Positions 18,488 through 28,237 of a DNA stretch of 64,000 bases are shown in pieces. The stretch lies in NCBI RefSeq assembly GCF_002968295.1, contig NZ_CP134399.1, positions 496,001-560,000 of the forward strand, in the 5' to 3' direction. The first letter of the stretch is position 1. Every line of letters starts with the position of its first letter. Source of the DNA: Mycobacterium sp. ITM-2016-00317 (GTDB taxonomy: Bacteria; Actinomycetota; Actinomycetes; Mycobacteriales; Mycobacteriaceae). The translations under genes were made by a program, and so were the position numbers. The notes under the pieces were generated by a model. That model had not been told where the DNA came from, did not search any database, and saw nothing but the letters and a program-made list of their open reading frames with translations.

Positions 18488-19473
18488 GGCCGCACCGTCG
18501 CTTTCGCGTCCTCGCCCAGCCAGCAGCGATCGAGGTGGGTGACGACGCCACCGGGCGCCAGCGGCGGTGGCGCGGCGCACCGGTCGAACTCGAACGCGCA
18601 GCGCGGGGCGAACCGGCACCCCGACGGCGGATCCAGCAGCGACGGCGGCGCGCCCGAGATCTGCGCGAGCCGCTCGGTGCGTGGCTGGTCCAGCCGCGCA
18701 AGGGAACCCAACAACCCCCAGGTGTAGGGATGTGACGGCGCATAGAAGATGTCGTCGAGGCTGCCGTCCTCGACGATCTGGCCGGCGTACATCACCACCA
18801 CCCGGTCGGCGACCTCGGCGACCACACCGAGATCATGGGTGATCAGCACGACCGCCAGGCCGCGATCCCGGTTCAGATCGGCGAGGAGCCGCAGGATCTG
18901 GGCCTGCACCGTCACGTCCAGTGCGGTCGTCGGCTCGTCGGCGATCAACACCGCGGGCTCCACCGCCAGCGCCATCGCGATCATCACCCGCTGCCGCATG
19001 CCCCCGGAGAACTCGTGCGGGTAATTGCGCGCCCGCCCTTGCGGATTGGGGATCCCCACCGAACCGAGCAGTTCGACGACACGTTGCTCGGCCTCCTTCT
19101 TGGACATGTCGCGATGGGCCCGGATCATCTCCACGATCTGATCCCCGACCCGGTACACCGGGTTCAACGAGGACATCGGATCCTGGAACACCATCGCGAT
19201 CTCCTCGCCGCGGATACCGCGCAGGGCGTCCTCGTCCAGACCGGTCAGCTCCTGTCCCCGGTAGGTGACCGAACCGGTGACCCGGGTGTTGGGCGAACGG
19301 GTCAACCCGGTCAGCGTCTGGGCGGTGACGCTCTTGCCGCAGCCGGATTCGCCGACGATGGCCAGGATCTCGCCGGGCGCCAGGTCGAACGACACCCCGT
19401 CGACCGCGCGGACGACGCCGTCCTCGGTGGCGAAACTGACCCGCAGGTCCTCGACCGTCAACAAGGGTGTCAC
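18484..19473 (-). CDS. Oligopeptide-type ABC transporter ATPase (DppD/OppD-like)
   Basis: A 329-residue ATP-binding subunit. Walker A ([14 protein letters not shown]), Q-loop ([13 protein letters not shown]), signature ([15 protein letters not shown]) and Walker B ([11 protein letters not shown]) are all intact, as is the C-terminal peptide-transporter domain ([18 protein letters not shown]). The GTG start at 19473 overlaps the permease stop by four bases, and its own stop overlaps the next GTG in the same way. It pairs with the DppF-like protein as a heterodimeric motor for the two permeases. Confidence 0.9.
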
Positions 19474-20432
19474 GCGACTGCCGCCTCTCCCAACCGGATT
19501 CGGGGATCGAGTACCGCGTAGGCGATGTCGACCACCGTGTTGAACAGAACGATGAAGAACGCGCCGAACAGCGTGACCGCCATCAGGGGCGGCAGGTCCA
19601 GGCTGCGGATCGCCTCCCCGGCGTAGAGGCCCACCCCGTCGAGGTTGTAGACCGTCTCGGTGAGGATCGCCCCGCCGCCCACGACCATCCCGAAATCCAG
19701 GCCGAACAGGGTGATGATCGGAATCATCGAGTTGCGCAACACATGCCGAACCCGCACCTGCCGCTCGCTGAGACCCTTGGCCCTGGCCGTGCGCACGTAG
19801 TCCTCGTTCATCGCGTCGAGCATGTTGGACCGCAGCACCCGGCTGTAGAACCCGATGAACAGCACCGCCAGCGTGAACCACGGCAGCACAAGGTGATACG
19901 CCCAGCCCAGCGGGTCCTCGGTCAGCTCCACATAGCTCCCGGTCGGGAACAGCTGGACCTTGAAGCTCAGGAAGTAGAGCAGGATCGCGGCCAGCCAGAA
20001 CACCGGCACCGAGATCCCGACCAGGGACAGTATTGTCAGCGCGCGGTCGGCGAACCTGCCCGCGTGCACGGCGCTGAGATACCCGAACAGCACCGCCAGC
20101 GACATCCAGATCACCGCGGCGCCGATGCACAGCGAGAAGGTGGCAGGCAGTCCCTCCCAGATCTGTTCGACCACATTGCGATGGCTGGCATAGGAGGTCA
20201 GCTGACCGGTGAAGATCTCCTTCATCATCGTGACGTACTGGACCGGCAGCGGCTGGTCGAGCCCGAGGTCGGCGTTGACCCGGGCGATCAGCTGCGGATC
20301 GGCGTTCTTGCCCGCGATGCGCGCCGCCGGGTCCGAGTTCGGGATGACGTTGAAGATCAGGAACACGATCACCGAGATCGCGAACAGCACCGCGATCATG
20401 CCCAGCACCCGTCGTGCCACGAAGCGTGCCAT
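19470..20432 (-). CDS. Oligopeptide-type ABC transporter permease (DppB/OppB-like)
   Basis: A 320-residue inner-membrane permease. The N-terminus (ARRVLGMIAVLFAISVIVFL) is the characteristic first helix of DppB proteins, followed by an extracytoplasmic loop and five further helices. The EAA loop is visible as DYVRTARAKGLSERQVRVRH, the surface that docks on the ATPases. It starts at an ATG two bases after the stop of the DppC-like gene and ends overlapping the DppD-like start. Confidence 0.9.
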   Translation of the reverse strand: MARFVARRVLGMIAVLFAISVIVFLIFNVIPNSDPAARIAGKNADPQLIARVNADLGLDQPLPVQYVTMMKEIFTGQLTSYASHRNVVEQIWEGLPATFSLCIGAAVIWMSLAVLFGYLSAVHAGRFADRALTILSLVGISVPVFWLAAILLYFLSFKVQLFPTGSYVELTEDPLGWAYHLVLPWFTLAVLFIGFYSRVLRSNMLDAMNEDYVRTARAKGLSERQVRVRHVLRNSMIPIITLFGLDFGMVVGGGAILTETVYNLDGVGLYAGEAIRSLDLPPLMAVTLFGAFFIVLFNTVVDIAYAVLDPRIRLGEAAVA

Positions 20433-20434
20433 GT

Positions 20435-21454
20435 TCAGTGCTCCAACCGGATTCGGGCCTTGGGATCCAGCGCGTCGCGCAGGCCGTCACCGAAGACGTT
20501 GAGCGCCAACACCGTCACCACGATCATCAGGCCCGGAACGATCGTCAGATGAGGTGCGGTGTAGATCATCTGGTAGCCGTCGGCGATCATCGTGCCCCAG
20601 GACGCGTTCGGCGGCCTGACCCCGGCGCCGAGGAAGCTCAGCGCCGACTCCAGCAGCATGTTGTTGGCGATGTTCAGCGTGAAGAACACGATGATCGTCG
20701 AGATGATGTTCGGCAGCAGCTCGCCAACCATGATGCGCAGCGGCCCCATGCCCTGGGCGACCGCGGCCTCGACGAACTCCTTCTCGCGCAACGCGAGTAT
20801 CTCCCCGCGTAGCGGGCGTGCCATGTAGGGCACGTACACCAGCCCGATGATCAGGATCGGAATCCAGATCGAATCCCCGGCAACGGCAACAACTCCCAGC
20901 TTCAGGCCACCCACGGCGAGCGCGGTGCCCAGCGCGATGCCCAGTAGCAGCACCGGAAACGCCCAGATCACGTCGAGCACCCGGGACAGCACCGCGTCGA
21001 TCCACCCGCGGAAGTAGCCGGCCAGCAACGCGACCACGACGGCCAGCACGGTGGTGACCGCGGCGGCGGCCAGGCCGATGTAGATCGACGTGCGTCCGCC
21101 GTAGAGCAACCGGACCATCACGTCGCGGCCGTTCTGGTCGGCCCCGAGCAGGTAGCGCCCGTGCAGACCCGGCCCCAGCGGCGTGCCGTCGGGCGACACG
21201 ATGTCGGTGGCCACGCCGTCGATGACGATGGTGTCGGTGATGTGGTTGTCGTTGGGTCCGGTGTGCGCCACGTGCTGGGCCCACCACGGCGCCGCCAGGC
21301 ACAGCAGAACCACCAGCACGAACAACACACCGCAGCCGAGTGCCATCTTGTTGCGGCGCAGGCGCAGCCACGCCAGATACCACGGGCTTCGGCCCTGGGT
21401 CTGCGACGTGGGGGTCCCGGGAGGTGCCGCGGGGACGGCGACGACGTCGGTCAC
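20435..21454 (-). CDS. Oligopeptide-type ABC transporter permease (DppC/OppC-like)
   Basis: A 339-residue permease. It has the DppC layout: an N-terminal helix (MALGCGVLFVLVVLLCLAAP), then LGADQNGRDVMVRLLYGGRTS, and the EAA loop KEFVEAAVAQGMGPLRIMVGE. The start is the GTG at 21454, which overlaps the stop of the substrate-binding protein gene by four bases; a longer open frame upstream is inside that gene. The central loop contains an insertion (VIDGVATDIVSPDGTPLGPG) facing the outside. Confidence 0.9.
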   Translation of the reverse strand: MTDVVAVPAAPPGTPTSQTQGRSPWYLAWLRLRRNKMALGCGVLFVLVVLLCLAAPWWAQHVAHTGPNDNHITDTIVIDGVATDIVSPDGTPLGPGLHGRYLLGADQNGRDVMVRLLYGGRTSIYIGLAAAAVTTVLAVVVALLAGYFRGWIDAVLSRVLDVIWAFPVLLLGIALGTALAVGGLKLGVVAVAGDSIWIPILIIGLVYVPYMARPLRGEILALREKEFVEAAVAQGMGPLRIMVGELLPNIISTIIVFFTLNIANNMLLESALSFLGAGVRPPNASWGTMIADGYQMIYTAPHLTIVPGLMIVVTVLALNVFGDGLRDALDPKARIRLEH

Positions 21455-23109
21455 TTCAGCGCGAACGAGGTGAAGTCCTGTTTGAACAGCAGGTGGTGAT
21501 AGGACTTGTCGAAGTCCATCCGCTCGGACAGGAACGTGGTGAACTGCTCGTTGCCGTAGGGCGCCCACACCGCCTGCTCCATGTACGCCCGGTCGAGATC
21601 GGCGTACTGCTGCTCGACACCCTCGTCGCTGATCTGCTTGGTCAGCAGCTCGTCCATCCTGGCGTTGTTGGCCGGGATGTTCGCCCGCGACAGGTTGTTC
21701 CCGTTCGTCGGCAGAATGCTGTCGCCGTGCAGCAGCGGGCGGAAGAAGTCGTCCGGGTGCGGGAAGTCCTGGAACCAGTCGGCGAACCCGGTGTCCACGT
21801 CTGGGGTGGACTGGTTGCCGATAGTCGTCCAGTACACGTCCCCGGCGATGACCTTCAGGGTGGCGTTGAAGCCCAGCTGGCTCAGCAGATCGTGGTAGTA
21901 CTCGCCGATCCGCTTGCGGTCCGGCTCGTCGTCGGTCCAGACCGTGATGTCGCGGTCGGCCGGGTTCGCTTCGGCGATCAGCTGTCTGGCCTTGTCCAGA
22001 TCGGGCCCCGGATAGAGCTTGTACTCCTGGTAGCCGGGCATCCCGGGTGGCAGGATCTGCTGGGTCGGGTGCAACCGGCCACCGAAGATCCGGTTCAGCG
22101 CTTCCGGGTCGATGGCGTAGTTGATCGCCTGGCGCACCTTCAGGTCGTTGAACGGCGCGCGTTCGGTGTTCATGAACATGTAGTAGGTGTTGATCGACTC
22201 CTCCATGCGGAACCGGTCGGAATAGCGCGCCTTGAGTTCCTGCAACCGGTCCGACGGCGGTGGGTCCATCATGAAATCGACCTTGTTCTGGATGATGTCG
22301 GTGACCTGCGCGCCCTGGTTCTTGTTCTCGACCAGGTTGATCCTGTCGACTTCCGCGTCGGGGACCTCGTCGGCGCCGGCGTCCTTGACGGTCTGGAACT
22401 GCGGATTGCGTTCCAGCGTCAGTCGTCTCGGAGCTTCGACCGAGGAGATCATGAACGGTCCGCTGGCCGGTGGCGGGCTGTTCGTGGCGTCGGTGTCCAG
22501 CGGGGTGCTCGGTGGGACGGGCGCGGCGAACATCAGGCCGAGAAGATTGTCGAAAGTGCCGTTGGGCTGGGTCAACTGGATCGTGATGTCACCGGTGGCG
22601 TCGTCGGTGGTGATGCCGGTGATGGTGTCGGCGGCGCCGTCGGCGTACTCCCTGGCGCCGACGATCACGTTGAAGAACACCGAGCCGCCCGAATCGGTCT
22701 TGAACAGGCGCTGGATCGCGTAGCTGAAGTCGGACGCCTTGATCGGCGTGCCGTCGGAGTACTTCATGTTCGGCCGCAGTTTGAGCTTGTAGGTCAGCTC
22801 GTCGGGCGAGATCTCCGGCAATGACTCGGCCAGCCCCGGCACCACCTTGGTGCCCTCCTCACCCGCCTCGTGCTTGTAGGTCAACAGCGGGGTGTAGACG
22901 TTCCACAGCACCTCCCAGCCCTCCACGGTGTAGGACATCTGCGGATCGACGTAGTCGGGGAACGAGGTCGCCGACACGGTGATCTCGCCGCCTCCGCCAC
23001 CGCCTCCGCCGGAACTGTCGTCGCTGCCGCAGGCCGTCGCCCCGGAGGCCGCCAGCGCGACGATCCAGGCGATGGTCAGTGCTTGTCGCGCCACGCGCGG
23101 TAGGTGCAT
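21451..23109 (-). CDS. Peptide-type ABC transporter substrate-binding lipoprotein
   Basis: A 552-residue extracellular solute-binding protein (family 5) and first gene of the operon. The lipobox ASGATAC places the lipidated cysteine at residue 27, followed by a Gly/Ser linker with eight glycines in a row. The domain segments YTPLLTYKHEAGEEGTKVVP and LRPNMKYSDGTPIKASDFSY are typical. It captures the substrate, probably a peptide, outside the membrane and hands it to the permeases. Regulation is not evident: the 148 bp before it, shared with the lactate dehydrogenase gene, hold no clear operator. Confidence 0.9.
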   Translation of the reverse strand: MHLPRVARQALTIAWIVALAASGATACGSDDSSGGGGGGGGEITVSATSFPDYVDPQMSYTVEGWEVLWNVYTPLLTYKHEAGEEGTKVVPGLAESLPEISPDELTYKLKLRPNMKYSDGTPIKASDFSYAIQRLFKTDSGGSVFFNVIVGAREYADGAADTITGITTDDATGDITIQLTQPNGTFDNLLGLMFAAPVPPSTPLDTDATNSPPPASGPFMISSVEAPRRLTLERNPQFQTVKDAGADEVPDAEVDRINLVENKNQGAQVTDIIQNKVDFMMDPPPSDRLQELKARYSDRFRMEESINTYYMFMNTERAPFNDLKVRQAINYAIDPEALNRIFGGRLHPTQQILPPGMPGYQEYKLYPGPDLDKARQLIAEANPADRDITVWTDDEPDRKRIGEYYHDLLSQLGFNATLKVIAGDVYWTTIGNQSTPDVDTGFADWFQDFPHPDDFFRPLLHGDSILPTNGNNLSRANIPANNARMDELLTKQISDEGVEQQYADLDRAYMEQAVWAPYGNEQFTTFLSERMDFDKSYHHLLFKQDFTSFALK

Positions 23110-23257
23110 TGCGGTCCCCTGCTGTTATCGGTGAATTCCGTGAATCGTTCCGCTTACTTATTCGAACCGTTAAGCATCTTGGAGGAATTTTTCCGATCGG
23201 CAACTCGAGTTTCACAGGTTTCTTCCAGTCAGGCCGGTTCGGGGCGACAATGGGGCG

Positions 23258-24211
23258 ATGCCAGTCGAACAGAACAACAAGGTCGCGATCGTCGGGATGG
23301 GCAGCGTCGGCACCGCGATCGCGTACGCGTGTCTGATCCGGGGCTCAGCCGGAGCGCTCGCCCTCTACGACGTCAATGTCGCCAAGGTGCGCGCCGAGGT
23401 GCTCGACCTCAACCACGGCAGCCAGTTCGTTCCGCACTGCCGCATCACGGGCTCCGACGACATCGCCGTGACAGCGGGTTCGGCGGTCGTCGTGGTCACC
23501 GCGGGCGCCAAACAGAAGCCGGGGCAGAGCCGGCTCGATCTCGCCGCGGCCAACGTCGCGATGGCCCAGGAGCTGACTCCGCAACTTCTCGCGCATTCAC
23601 CCAACGCCATCATCATTTTCGTCACCAACCCGGTCGACGTCGTCACCTTCGCGGCCACCCGGGCCGTCGACGCCGCTCCGGGACACGTCTTCGGATCCGG
23701 AACGGTGTTGGACTCCAGCAGGTTCCGCTATCTGATCGCCGAGCAGGCCGACCTCGCGGTCGCCAACGTGCACGGCTTCATCGTCGGCGAGCACGGTGAC
23801 TCGGAGATCTCGCTGTGGTCGAGCGTGTCGATCGGCGGAGTTCCCGCCGCTCGGTTCCGCCGCGACGGTGTGCTCGTCTTCGACGAGGAGAACCAGCGCC
23901 GGATCTCAGCGGAGGTGGTCAACGCCGCGTACGCGATCATCGAAGGCAAGGGCGCGACCAACCTGGCCATCGGGCTGTCGTCGGCCCGCATCATCGAGGC
24001 CGTACTCGGCGACCAGCACCGCGTGTTGCCGGTGTCCACCGTGCAACAGGGGGCTCTCGGGATCTCGGGGGTGGCGCTGTCGTTGCCGACGGTCATCTCC
24101 GGGCGGGGGACCGGCCAGGTGCTGGAGGTGTCGGTGTCGGACGCGGAGCGGGAAGGCCTGCTGGCCTCGGCGGAGACGTTGCGGCAGGCCCAGCAGTCGC
24201 TAGGGCTGTGA
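23258..24211 (+). CDS. ldh: L-lactate dehydrogenase
   Basis: A 317-residue NAD-dependent enzyme interconverting pyruvate and L-lactate. Visible features: the Rossmann motif AIVGMGSVGTAIA, the mobile active-site loop GAKQKPGQSRLDL with Gln at the substrate-selecting position typical of lactate rather than malate enzymes, and the catalytic histidine in GEHGDSE. The length and C-terminus are standard. It is divergent from the ABC importer operon and overlaps the end of the convergent hypothetical gene by 12 bp. Ldh is not universal in mycobacteria; it may serve lactate use or fermentation. Confidence 0.92.
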   Translation: MPVEQNNKVAIVGMGSVGTAIAYACLIRGSAGALALYDVNVAKVRAEVLDLNHGSQFVPHCRITGSDDIAVTAGSAVVVVTAGAKQKPGQSRLDLAAANVAMAQELTPQLLAHSPNAIIIFVTNPVDVVTFAATRAVDAAPGHVFGSGTVLDSSRFRYLIAEQADLAVANVHGFIVGEHGDSEISLWSSVSIGGVPAARFRRDGVLVFDEENQRRISAEVVNAAYAIIEGKGATNLAIGLSSARIIEAVLGDQHRVLPVSTVQQGALGISGVALSLPTVISGRGTGQVLEVSVSDAEREGLLASAETLRQAQQSLGL

Positions 24212-24913
24212 CTGGCGCGCGACCCAGCGCCGGCCGTGCTTCGCCGACCTCGCCAGCGCACCGCACTCGCCGAAGTAGGAGGCCACCGCGCCGACACCCG
24301 GCACCAGCCCCAACAAGCGGAACGGCGCCCGAGGTTGCGGGCGCTTGGCGAGTTCGTCGCCGATCGCGTCGAACAGACCGACCAGATTCCACCACGCCTT
24401 GACGACGCCGGCCGGGTGCTGCGGGATGCGGGTGAGCGGGCGGGCGGCGCTCGGCTCGTACACGATCACCGACAGATCGCGGTCGCACAGCACCGCAGCC
24501 AGCATGCGCACCTGCGCGCGTGGGTCGGTCAGGCCGAGTTCACGCGCCACCGCGACCAGCACGGTGGCCTGACTGACGAACCCGAGCAGATCCTGGATCG
24601 GCAGCCTGCGCCCCAGAACCCCCAGCACCCCGGGAAAGGCGACCGCGACGGTGTTCACCGCGCCGACCCGCCACACCCACCAGTCGATCCGGTCCTCGGC
24701 GTCCATGTCGTCCCACGCCGCCGTGCCGGGCAGGTCGACGGCGTTGAGGAACTGGCCGATGCCGTCGTCGCGACGCTTCAGCGCGAACGGGTCCATCCCC
24801 CACAACACGTCGAGCAGTGGGTTGATGATGCGCACCGCGGCGGTCAACGCGGCGTCCACCCCGGCGTCGGTGATCTGCACGTCGGGGGTGGGCAGCATCG
24901 GCAGCATGGTCAC
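24200..24913 (-). CDS. Conserved hypothetical protein
   Basis: A 237-residue protein without a family I can name. It begins at a GTG (24913) with an alternative ATG two codons later. The sequence is mostly helical (DAALTAAVRIINPLLDVLWGM, VLVAVARELGLTDPRAQVRM) with one possible membrane-associated stretch near the C-terminus (FRLLGLVPGVGAVASYFG), a pattern seen in EcsC/DUF-type membrane-associated proteins. Nearby genes are metabolic and give no clue. Its stop region overlaps the ldh stop region by 12 bp. Confidence 0.6.
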   Translation of the reverse strand: MTMLPMLPTPDVQITDAGVDAALTAAVRIINPLLDVLWGMDPFALKRRDDGIGQFLNAVDLPGTAAWDDMDAEDRIDWWVWRVGAVNTVAVAFPGVLGVLGRRLPIQDLLGFVSQATVLVAVARELGLTDPRAQVRMLAAVLCDRDLSVIVYEPSAARPLTRIPQHPAGVVKAWWNLVGLFDAIGDELAKRPQPRAPFRLLGLVPGVGAVASYFGECGALARSAKHGRRWVARQSQP

Positions 24914-24972
24914 GGTCCTCTTGATGTCCGTCGATCCCGGAGCTCAAACGTCGGGGTGTTTGCCAGGGCGGG

Positions 24973-25755
24973 CTAGAACTTCAGGTAGCCGCCGTCGAGA
25001 CGCAGCACGTCGCCGGTGTGGTAGGCGCTGGCCGGGCCGGCCAGATAGACGGCGACACCGGCGACGTCGTCGGCGGTGCCCCATCGCCGCACCGGCACCC
25101 GCGGCAGCACCCGTGCGCTGAACCGCTCGTCGGCCAGCCCGTCGGCGGTCATCTCGGTGTCGAACCAGCCGGGCTGGATCGTGTTGGCGCGGATGCCGTA
25201 GCGGGCCAGCTCCACCGCCATGCTGTCGATCAGCGACGTCACCGCGGCCTTGGACGCCGCGTAGGCCGGCTGCCGCGGCATGCCCTGCAGCGCGCCCAGG
25301 CTCGACACACCGACCAGGCTGCCGCCACGGCCGGCCTCGACCATCTGCCGCGCCGCCTCCCGCAGCGTCACGAACACACCGTCGAGGTCGACGCTGGTCA
25401 CCGCGCGGAACTCGGCCAGCGACGTCTCCAGCGTCGGGGTGAATGTGCCGCGGATGCCGGCGTTGGCGAAACATGAGTCCAGGTAACCGAATTCGCTCCG
25501 GATGCGCGCCATCGCGTCGGTGACGGCCGGTTCGTCGGTGACGTCGCAGACCAGCGGCAGCACCGGATTGCCGTGTGCGCGCAGGGTCGCCGCGGCCGAC
25601 TCCAGCCGCTGCGCGGAACGGCCCAGGATCGCGACCGTGGCCCCGGCGCGTGCCAGCCCCTCGGCCATGCCCAGCCCTATCCCGGAGCCGCCGCCGGTCA
25701 CCACGGAGACGTGGCCGGTCAGGTCGAACGGGTTGGGCGCGGCGGCATCGGTCAC
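24973..25755 (-). CDS. Short-chain dehydrogenase/reductase
   Basis: A 260-residue classical SDR. The NAD(P) motif is TGGGSGIGLG near residue 20, the NAG motif is NAGIRG, the catalytic Ser is in GVSSLGAL and the active-site pair is YAASK. The C-terminal DVLRLDGGYL is typical. It oxidises an alcohol or reduces a ketone; the substrate is unknown. It lies just downstream (9-bp gap) of the FAD monooxygenase gene on the same strand, so the two probably act in one pathway of small-molecule modification. Confidence 0.9.
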   Translation of the reverse strand: MTDAAAPNPFDLTGHVSVVTGGGSGIGLGMAEGLARAGATVAILGRSAQRLESAAATLRAHGNPVLPLVCDVTDEPAVTDAMARIRSEFGYLDSCFANAGIRGTFTPTLETSLAEFRAVTSVDLDGVFVTLREAARQMVEAGRGGSLVGVSSLGALQGMPRQPAYAASKAAVTSLIDSMAVELARYGIRANTIQPGWFDTEMTADGLADERFSARVLPRVPVRRWGTADDVAGVAVYLAGPASAYHTGDVLRLDGGYLKF

Positions 25756-25764
25756 AGGGTGACC

Positions 25765-27003
25765 CTACGCGGGCGGCCTCCGCGCGAAGTCCGGTGCGCG
25801 CTCGGGCCGCACCCCGACGCCGACGAGGTAGGCGGGAACGACCGCCAGCCAGGGCGCGCGCTCGACCACGCGCAGCAGCGCCGTGGGTGGACCGGCCAGG
25901 TGTCCGTGCACGATGGGGCCGAGGAACCGCCGGTCGATCAGGCGCTGCAAGGCCTGGGTGAGCACGGTCGGGACGACGCGCCTGCGCCGCACCGAGGCCA
26001 GTCGCCGCGGCGTCACCGTGCCCTCGCGCAGCGGTGCGGCCAGCAGCCGGGCCGCGGCCACGCCGTCCTGGATCGCCACGTTGATGCCGACCCCGCCGGC
26101 CGGGGACATCGCGTGAGCGGCGTCGCCGAGGAACAGCAGACCGTCGGTGTGCCAGCGCCGCAACCGGTTCAGCCGCACATCGAGGAACTTGACGTCGTCG
26201 AGCGTGGTGATGGTGCCGACGGCCGCGCCCGCTTCGGGCAGCAGCGCCAGCACGTCGGCGTGGAACGCGTCGAGACCCCTGGCCCGCAGTTCGGCGTCGG
26301 CGCCCTTCGGGATCAACAGCGCGATCTGCAGGTAGTCCTGCCGCGGGATCACGATCATCGCCTTGCCCGGCGCGAGCCGGGGGAACAGGGTGTAGATGGC
26401 ATCGTCGTCGGGGCGGGGGAGCCGGAACCACCACACGTCGAAGCTCACCGGGAACTCGCGCAGTCGCAGACCGGTCTGTTGCCGCAGAACGGAATTGCGG
26501 CCGTCGCAGGCGATGGTCAGGTCGGCGCGCAGCTCTCCGGGACCGTCGTCGTCGCGGTAGCGGACGCCGGTGACGCGGTCACCGTCGCGCACCGGTCCGG
26601 TGACCTCGGTGCGCATCCGCAGCGTGAACGTCGGCTCGGCTTCGCCGGCCTCGGCGAGCAGGTTGAGCAGATCCCACTGCGGCACCATCGCGATGTACGG
26701 GTGGGGCTGGCGCAACCGGCCGAAATCGACCATCGTGACGGACCGCCCGGGCGCCACCTCCAGCGTCGCCCGCCGCAGTTCACTGTGCGGCAGCGCGGCG
26801 AATTTCGGCCACAGGCCGAGCTCGTCGAGCAGCCGCAATGTGGTCGGGTGCACGGTGTCGCCACGGAAGTCGCGCAGGAAATCCCCGTGCTTCTCCAGCA
26901 CCGTCACCTCGACGCCTGCCCGGGCCAGCAGCAGGGCGAGCACCATGCCGGCAGGGCCACCGCCGACCACGGCGCAGGTGGTGGTGTCACTCACCCGGAT
27001 CAT
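25765..27003 (-). CDS. FAD-dependent monooxygenase (aromatic hydroxylase-like)
   Basis: A 412-residue flavoprotein of the p-hydroxybenzoate hydroxylase family. Motifs seen: the dinucleotide-binding VVGGGPAGMVLALLLARAG near the N-terminus, the DG motif in TIACDGRNSVLR, and the second FAD motif GLLFLGDAAHAMSPAGGVGIN. It should hydroxylate an aromatic or polyketide-like substrate using NAD(P)H and oxygen in the cytosol. It starts at an ATG and is followed by the SDR gene 9 bp later, forming a probable two-gene operon. The substrate is not deducible. Confidence 0.88.
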   Translation of the reverse strand: MIRVSDTTTCAVVGGGPAGMVLALLLARAGVEVTVLEKHGDFLRDFRGDTVHPTTLRLLDELGLWPKFAALPHSELRRATLEVAPGRSVTMVDFGRLRQPHPYIAMVPQWDLLNLLAEAGEAEPTFTLRMRTEVTGPVRDGDRVTGVRYRDDDGPGELRADLTIACDGRNSVLRQQTGLRLREFPVSFDVWWFRLPRPDDDAIYTLFPRLAPGKAMIVIPRQDYLQIALLIPKGADAELRARGLDAFHADVLALLPEAGAAVGTITTLDDVKFLDVRLNRLRRWHTDGLLFLGDAAHAMSPAGGVGINVAIQDGVAAARLLAAPLREGTVTPRRLASVRRRRVVPTVLTQALQRLIDRRFLGPIVHGHLAGPPTALLRVVERAPWLAVVPAYLVGVGVRPERAPDFARRPPA

Positions 27004-27542
27004 GGTGCCACTTCGGCCGACTCAGATAGGCGTTCCGGCAGCATCACCTCCGATTCGCCGGGCAGTCACACCACACCAGCGCGATCGCGATCACTCAGTC
27101 GATCGAGTTCCTGAAGTCAGTTCGGATGGATCTGAAAAATGTTCAATGGAGCGGAGTCTTCATACTCCTTGCCCGAAGCGCCGAGGCGCGACGCCCAGGT
27201 CATTGCGTATTTCACTCGGCCCTCCTAGCACTTGGCTGAACTAGCGTGCTCAAGTGTGCCCCGCAACCGGCCCGCGTACGGACGAACGGAGGACGCCGAC
27301 ACAGCTACTTGCAGCGCGAAAAGCTAGCTGCTGCAACGGGTTGTCGCTGCTCGCCGGACGGAGGTGCTGCCCCGGGATGCGGGTCGCTTACCTATCTGAT
27401 CTTGTCGGTTCGCCGTCAGTCGCGGTCCGAGGGCTCGTGGGTGACGTTCTCTTCGCCGGTATGCGCGACAAAGGAGCCGCCACGGTGCACAATGAACTGC
27501 GTAATTCGGCACCTGGTCGGGTGGCTTCACCAGGGGGGCCCA
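27004..27542. other. 539-bp gene-poor intergenic region upstream of the regulator cluster
   Basis: No convincing gene is seen. The stretch is AT-richer than its neighbours around 27110-27250 and has a small inverted repeat, GGAGT and ACTCC about 27155-27170. An open frame continuous with the first regulator runs through it but has no family resemblance before 27543. It probably contains the promoter of the regulator cluster. Confidence 0.5.
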
Positions 27543-28130
27543 GTGGAGGCGAGCAACGAGCGAGCCGCCGACAACCGCCGCCGGGCGATTCGCGTCGCGG
27601 TAGTCGACGAGAACCACATCTTCCGGCGCGGAGTTCGGGCCTGCCTGGAAACAAGCAGCGACATCCTCATCGTCTTCGAAGGGCCCACCGGGCCCGTCCC
27701 TGAGGGCGTCGACGTCGTGATCGCCTCCGACCGGGCTGCCACCGACATCGCATCAGAATGGCCGACGTTGGTCTGCAGTGACGCCTCCGGCACGTGCGAG
27801 AGCGCGACAACCGCCGGCAACGTGGTCGCAGTTCTGCCCCGTGGCCATCTCACCGAGAGCCAGCTCGGCGCGGCCGTCCATGCCGCCGCGAGCGGACTTC
27901 GGGTCGTCGCCGCCGGCGCCGGTGCGAGCACCGTGCGGGGTGGCCTGCCCGAACGGTCCCTCAAGGTACTGCGGCTGCTGGCCGCGGGGTACGGGACACG
28001 GGAGATCTCGGACACCGTCGGGTGCTCCGAGCGGACGGTCAAGTACGCCATCCGCGATGCGGAGCGGCATCTGGAGGCGCGCAGCCGCGCCCAGGTGGTC
28101 GCGGAGGCGATTCGCCACGGCATGATCTGA
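27543..28130 (+). CDS. Degenerate response regulator 1 with LuxR-type HTH
   Basis: A 195-residue NarL/LuxR-type regulator. The GTG start at 27543 follows an AGGGGGG stretch; longer in-frame starts exist but add sequence unlike the family. The receiver domain begins with RVAVVDENHIFRRGVRACL; the position of the phosphoacceptor aspartate is Ser62 (VDVVIAS). The C-terminal HTH (VLRLLAAGYGTREISDTVGC, SERTVKYAIRDAERHL) is intact. With no phosphorylatable Asp and no histidine kinase in the window, it is likely controlled by ligand, partner or abundance. It is first of three similar genes before the structural-looking cluster. Confidence 0.75.
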   Translation: MEASNERAADNRRRAIRVAVVDENHIFRRGVRACLETSSDILIVFEGPTGPVPEGVDVVIASDRAATDIASEWPTLVCSDASGTCESATTAGNVVAVLPRGHLTESQLGAAVHAAASGLRVVAAGAGASTVRGGLPERSLKVLRLLAAGYGTREISDTVGCSERTVKYAIRDAERHLEARSRAQVVAEAIRHGMI

Positions 28131-28237
28131 CATTTCCCATCGGGGCAGCACCAACGGGCAAACCGCCCGGCCGGAATGCCCGAAGGTACGCACCGCAACC
28201 CAGTCCGGTGAGGCGGCGATGTTGGTTCAATGGACCG

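Noticed and set aside
27246..27542. Longer N-terminus for the first regulator.
   Set aside because: No resemblance to receiver proteins before 27543, which has its own ribosome site.
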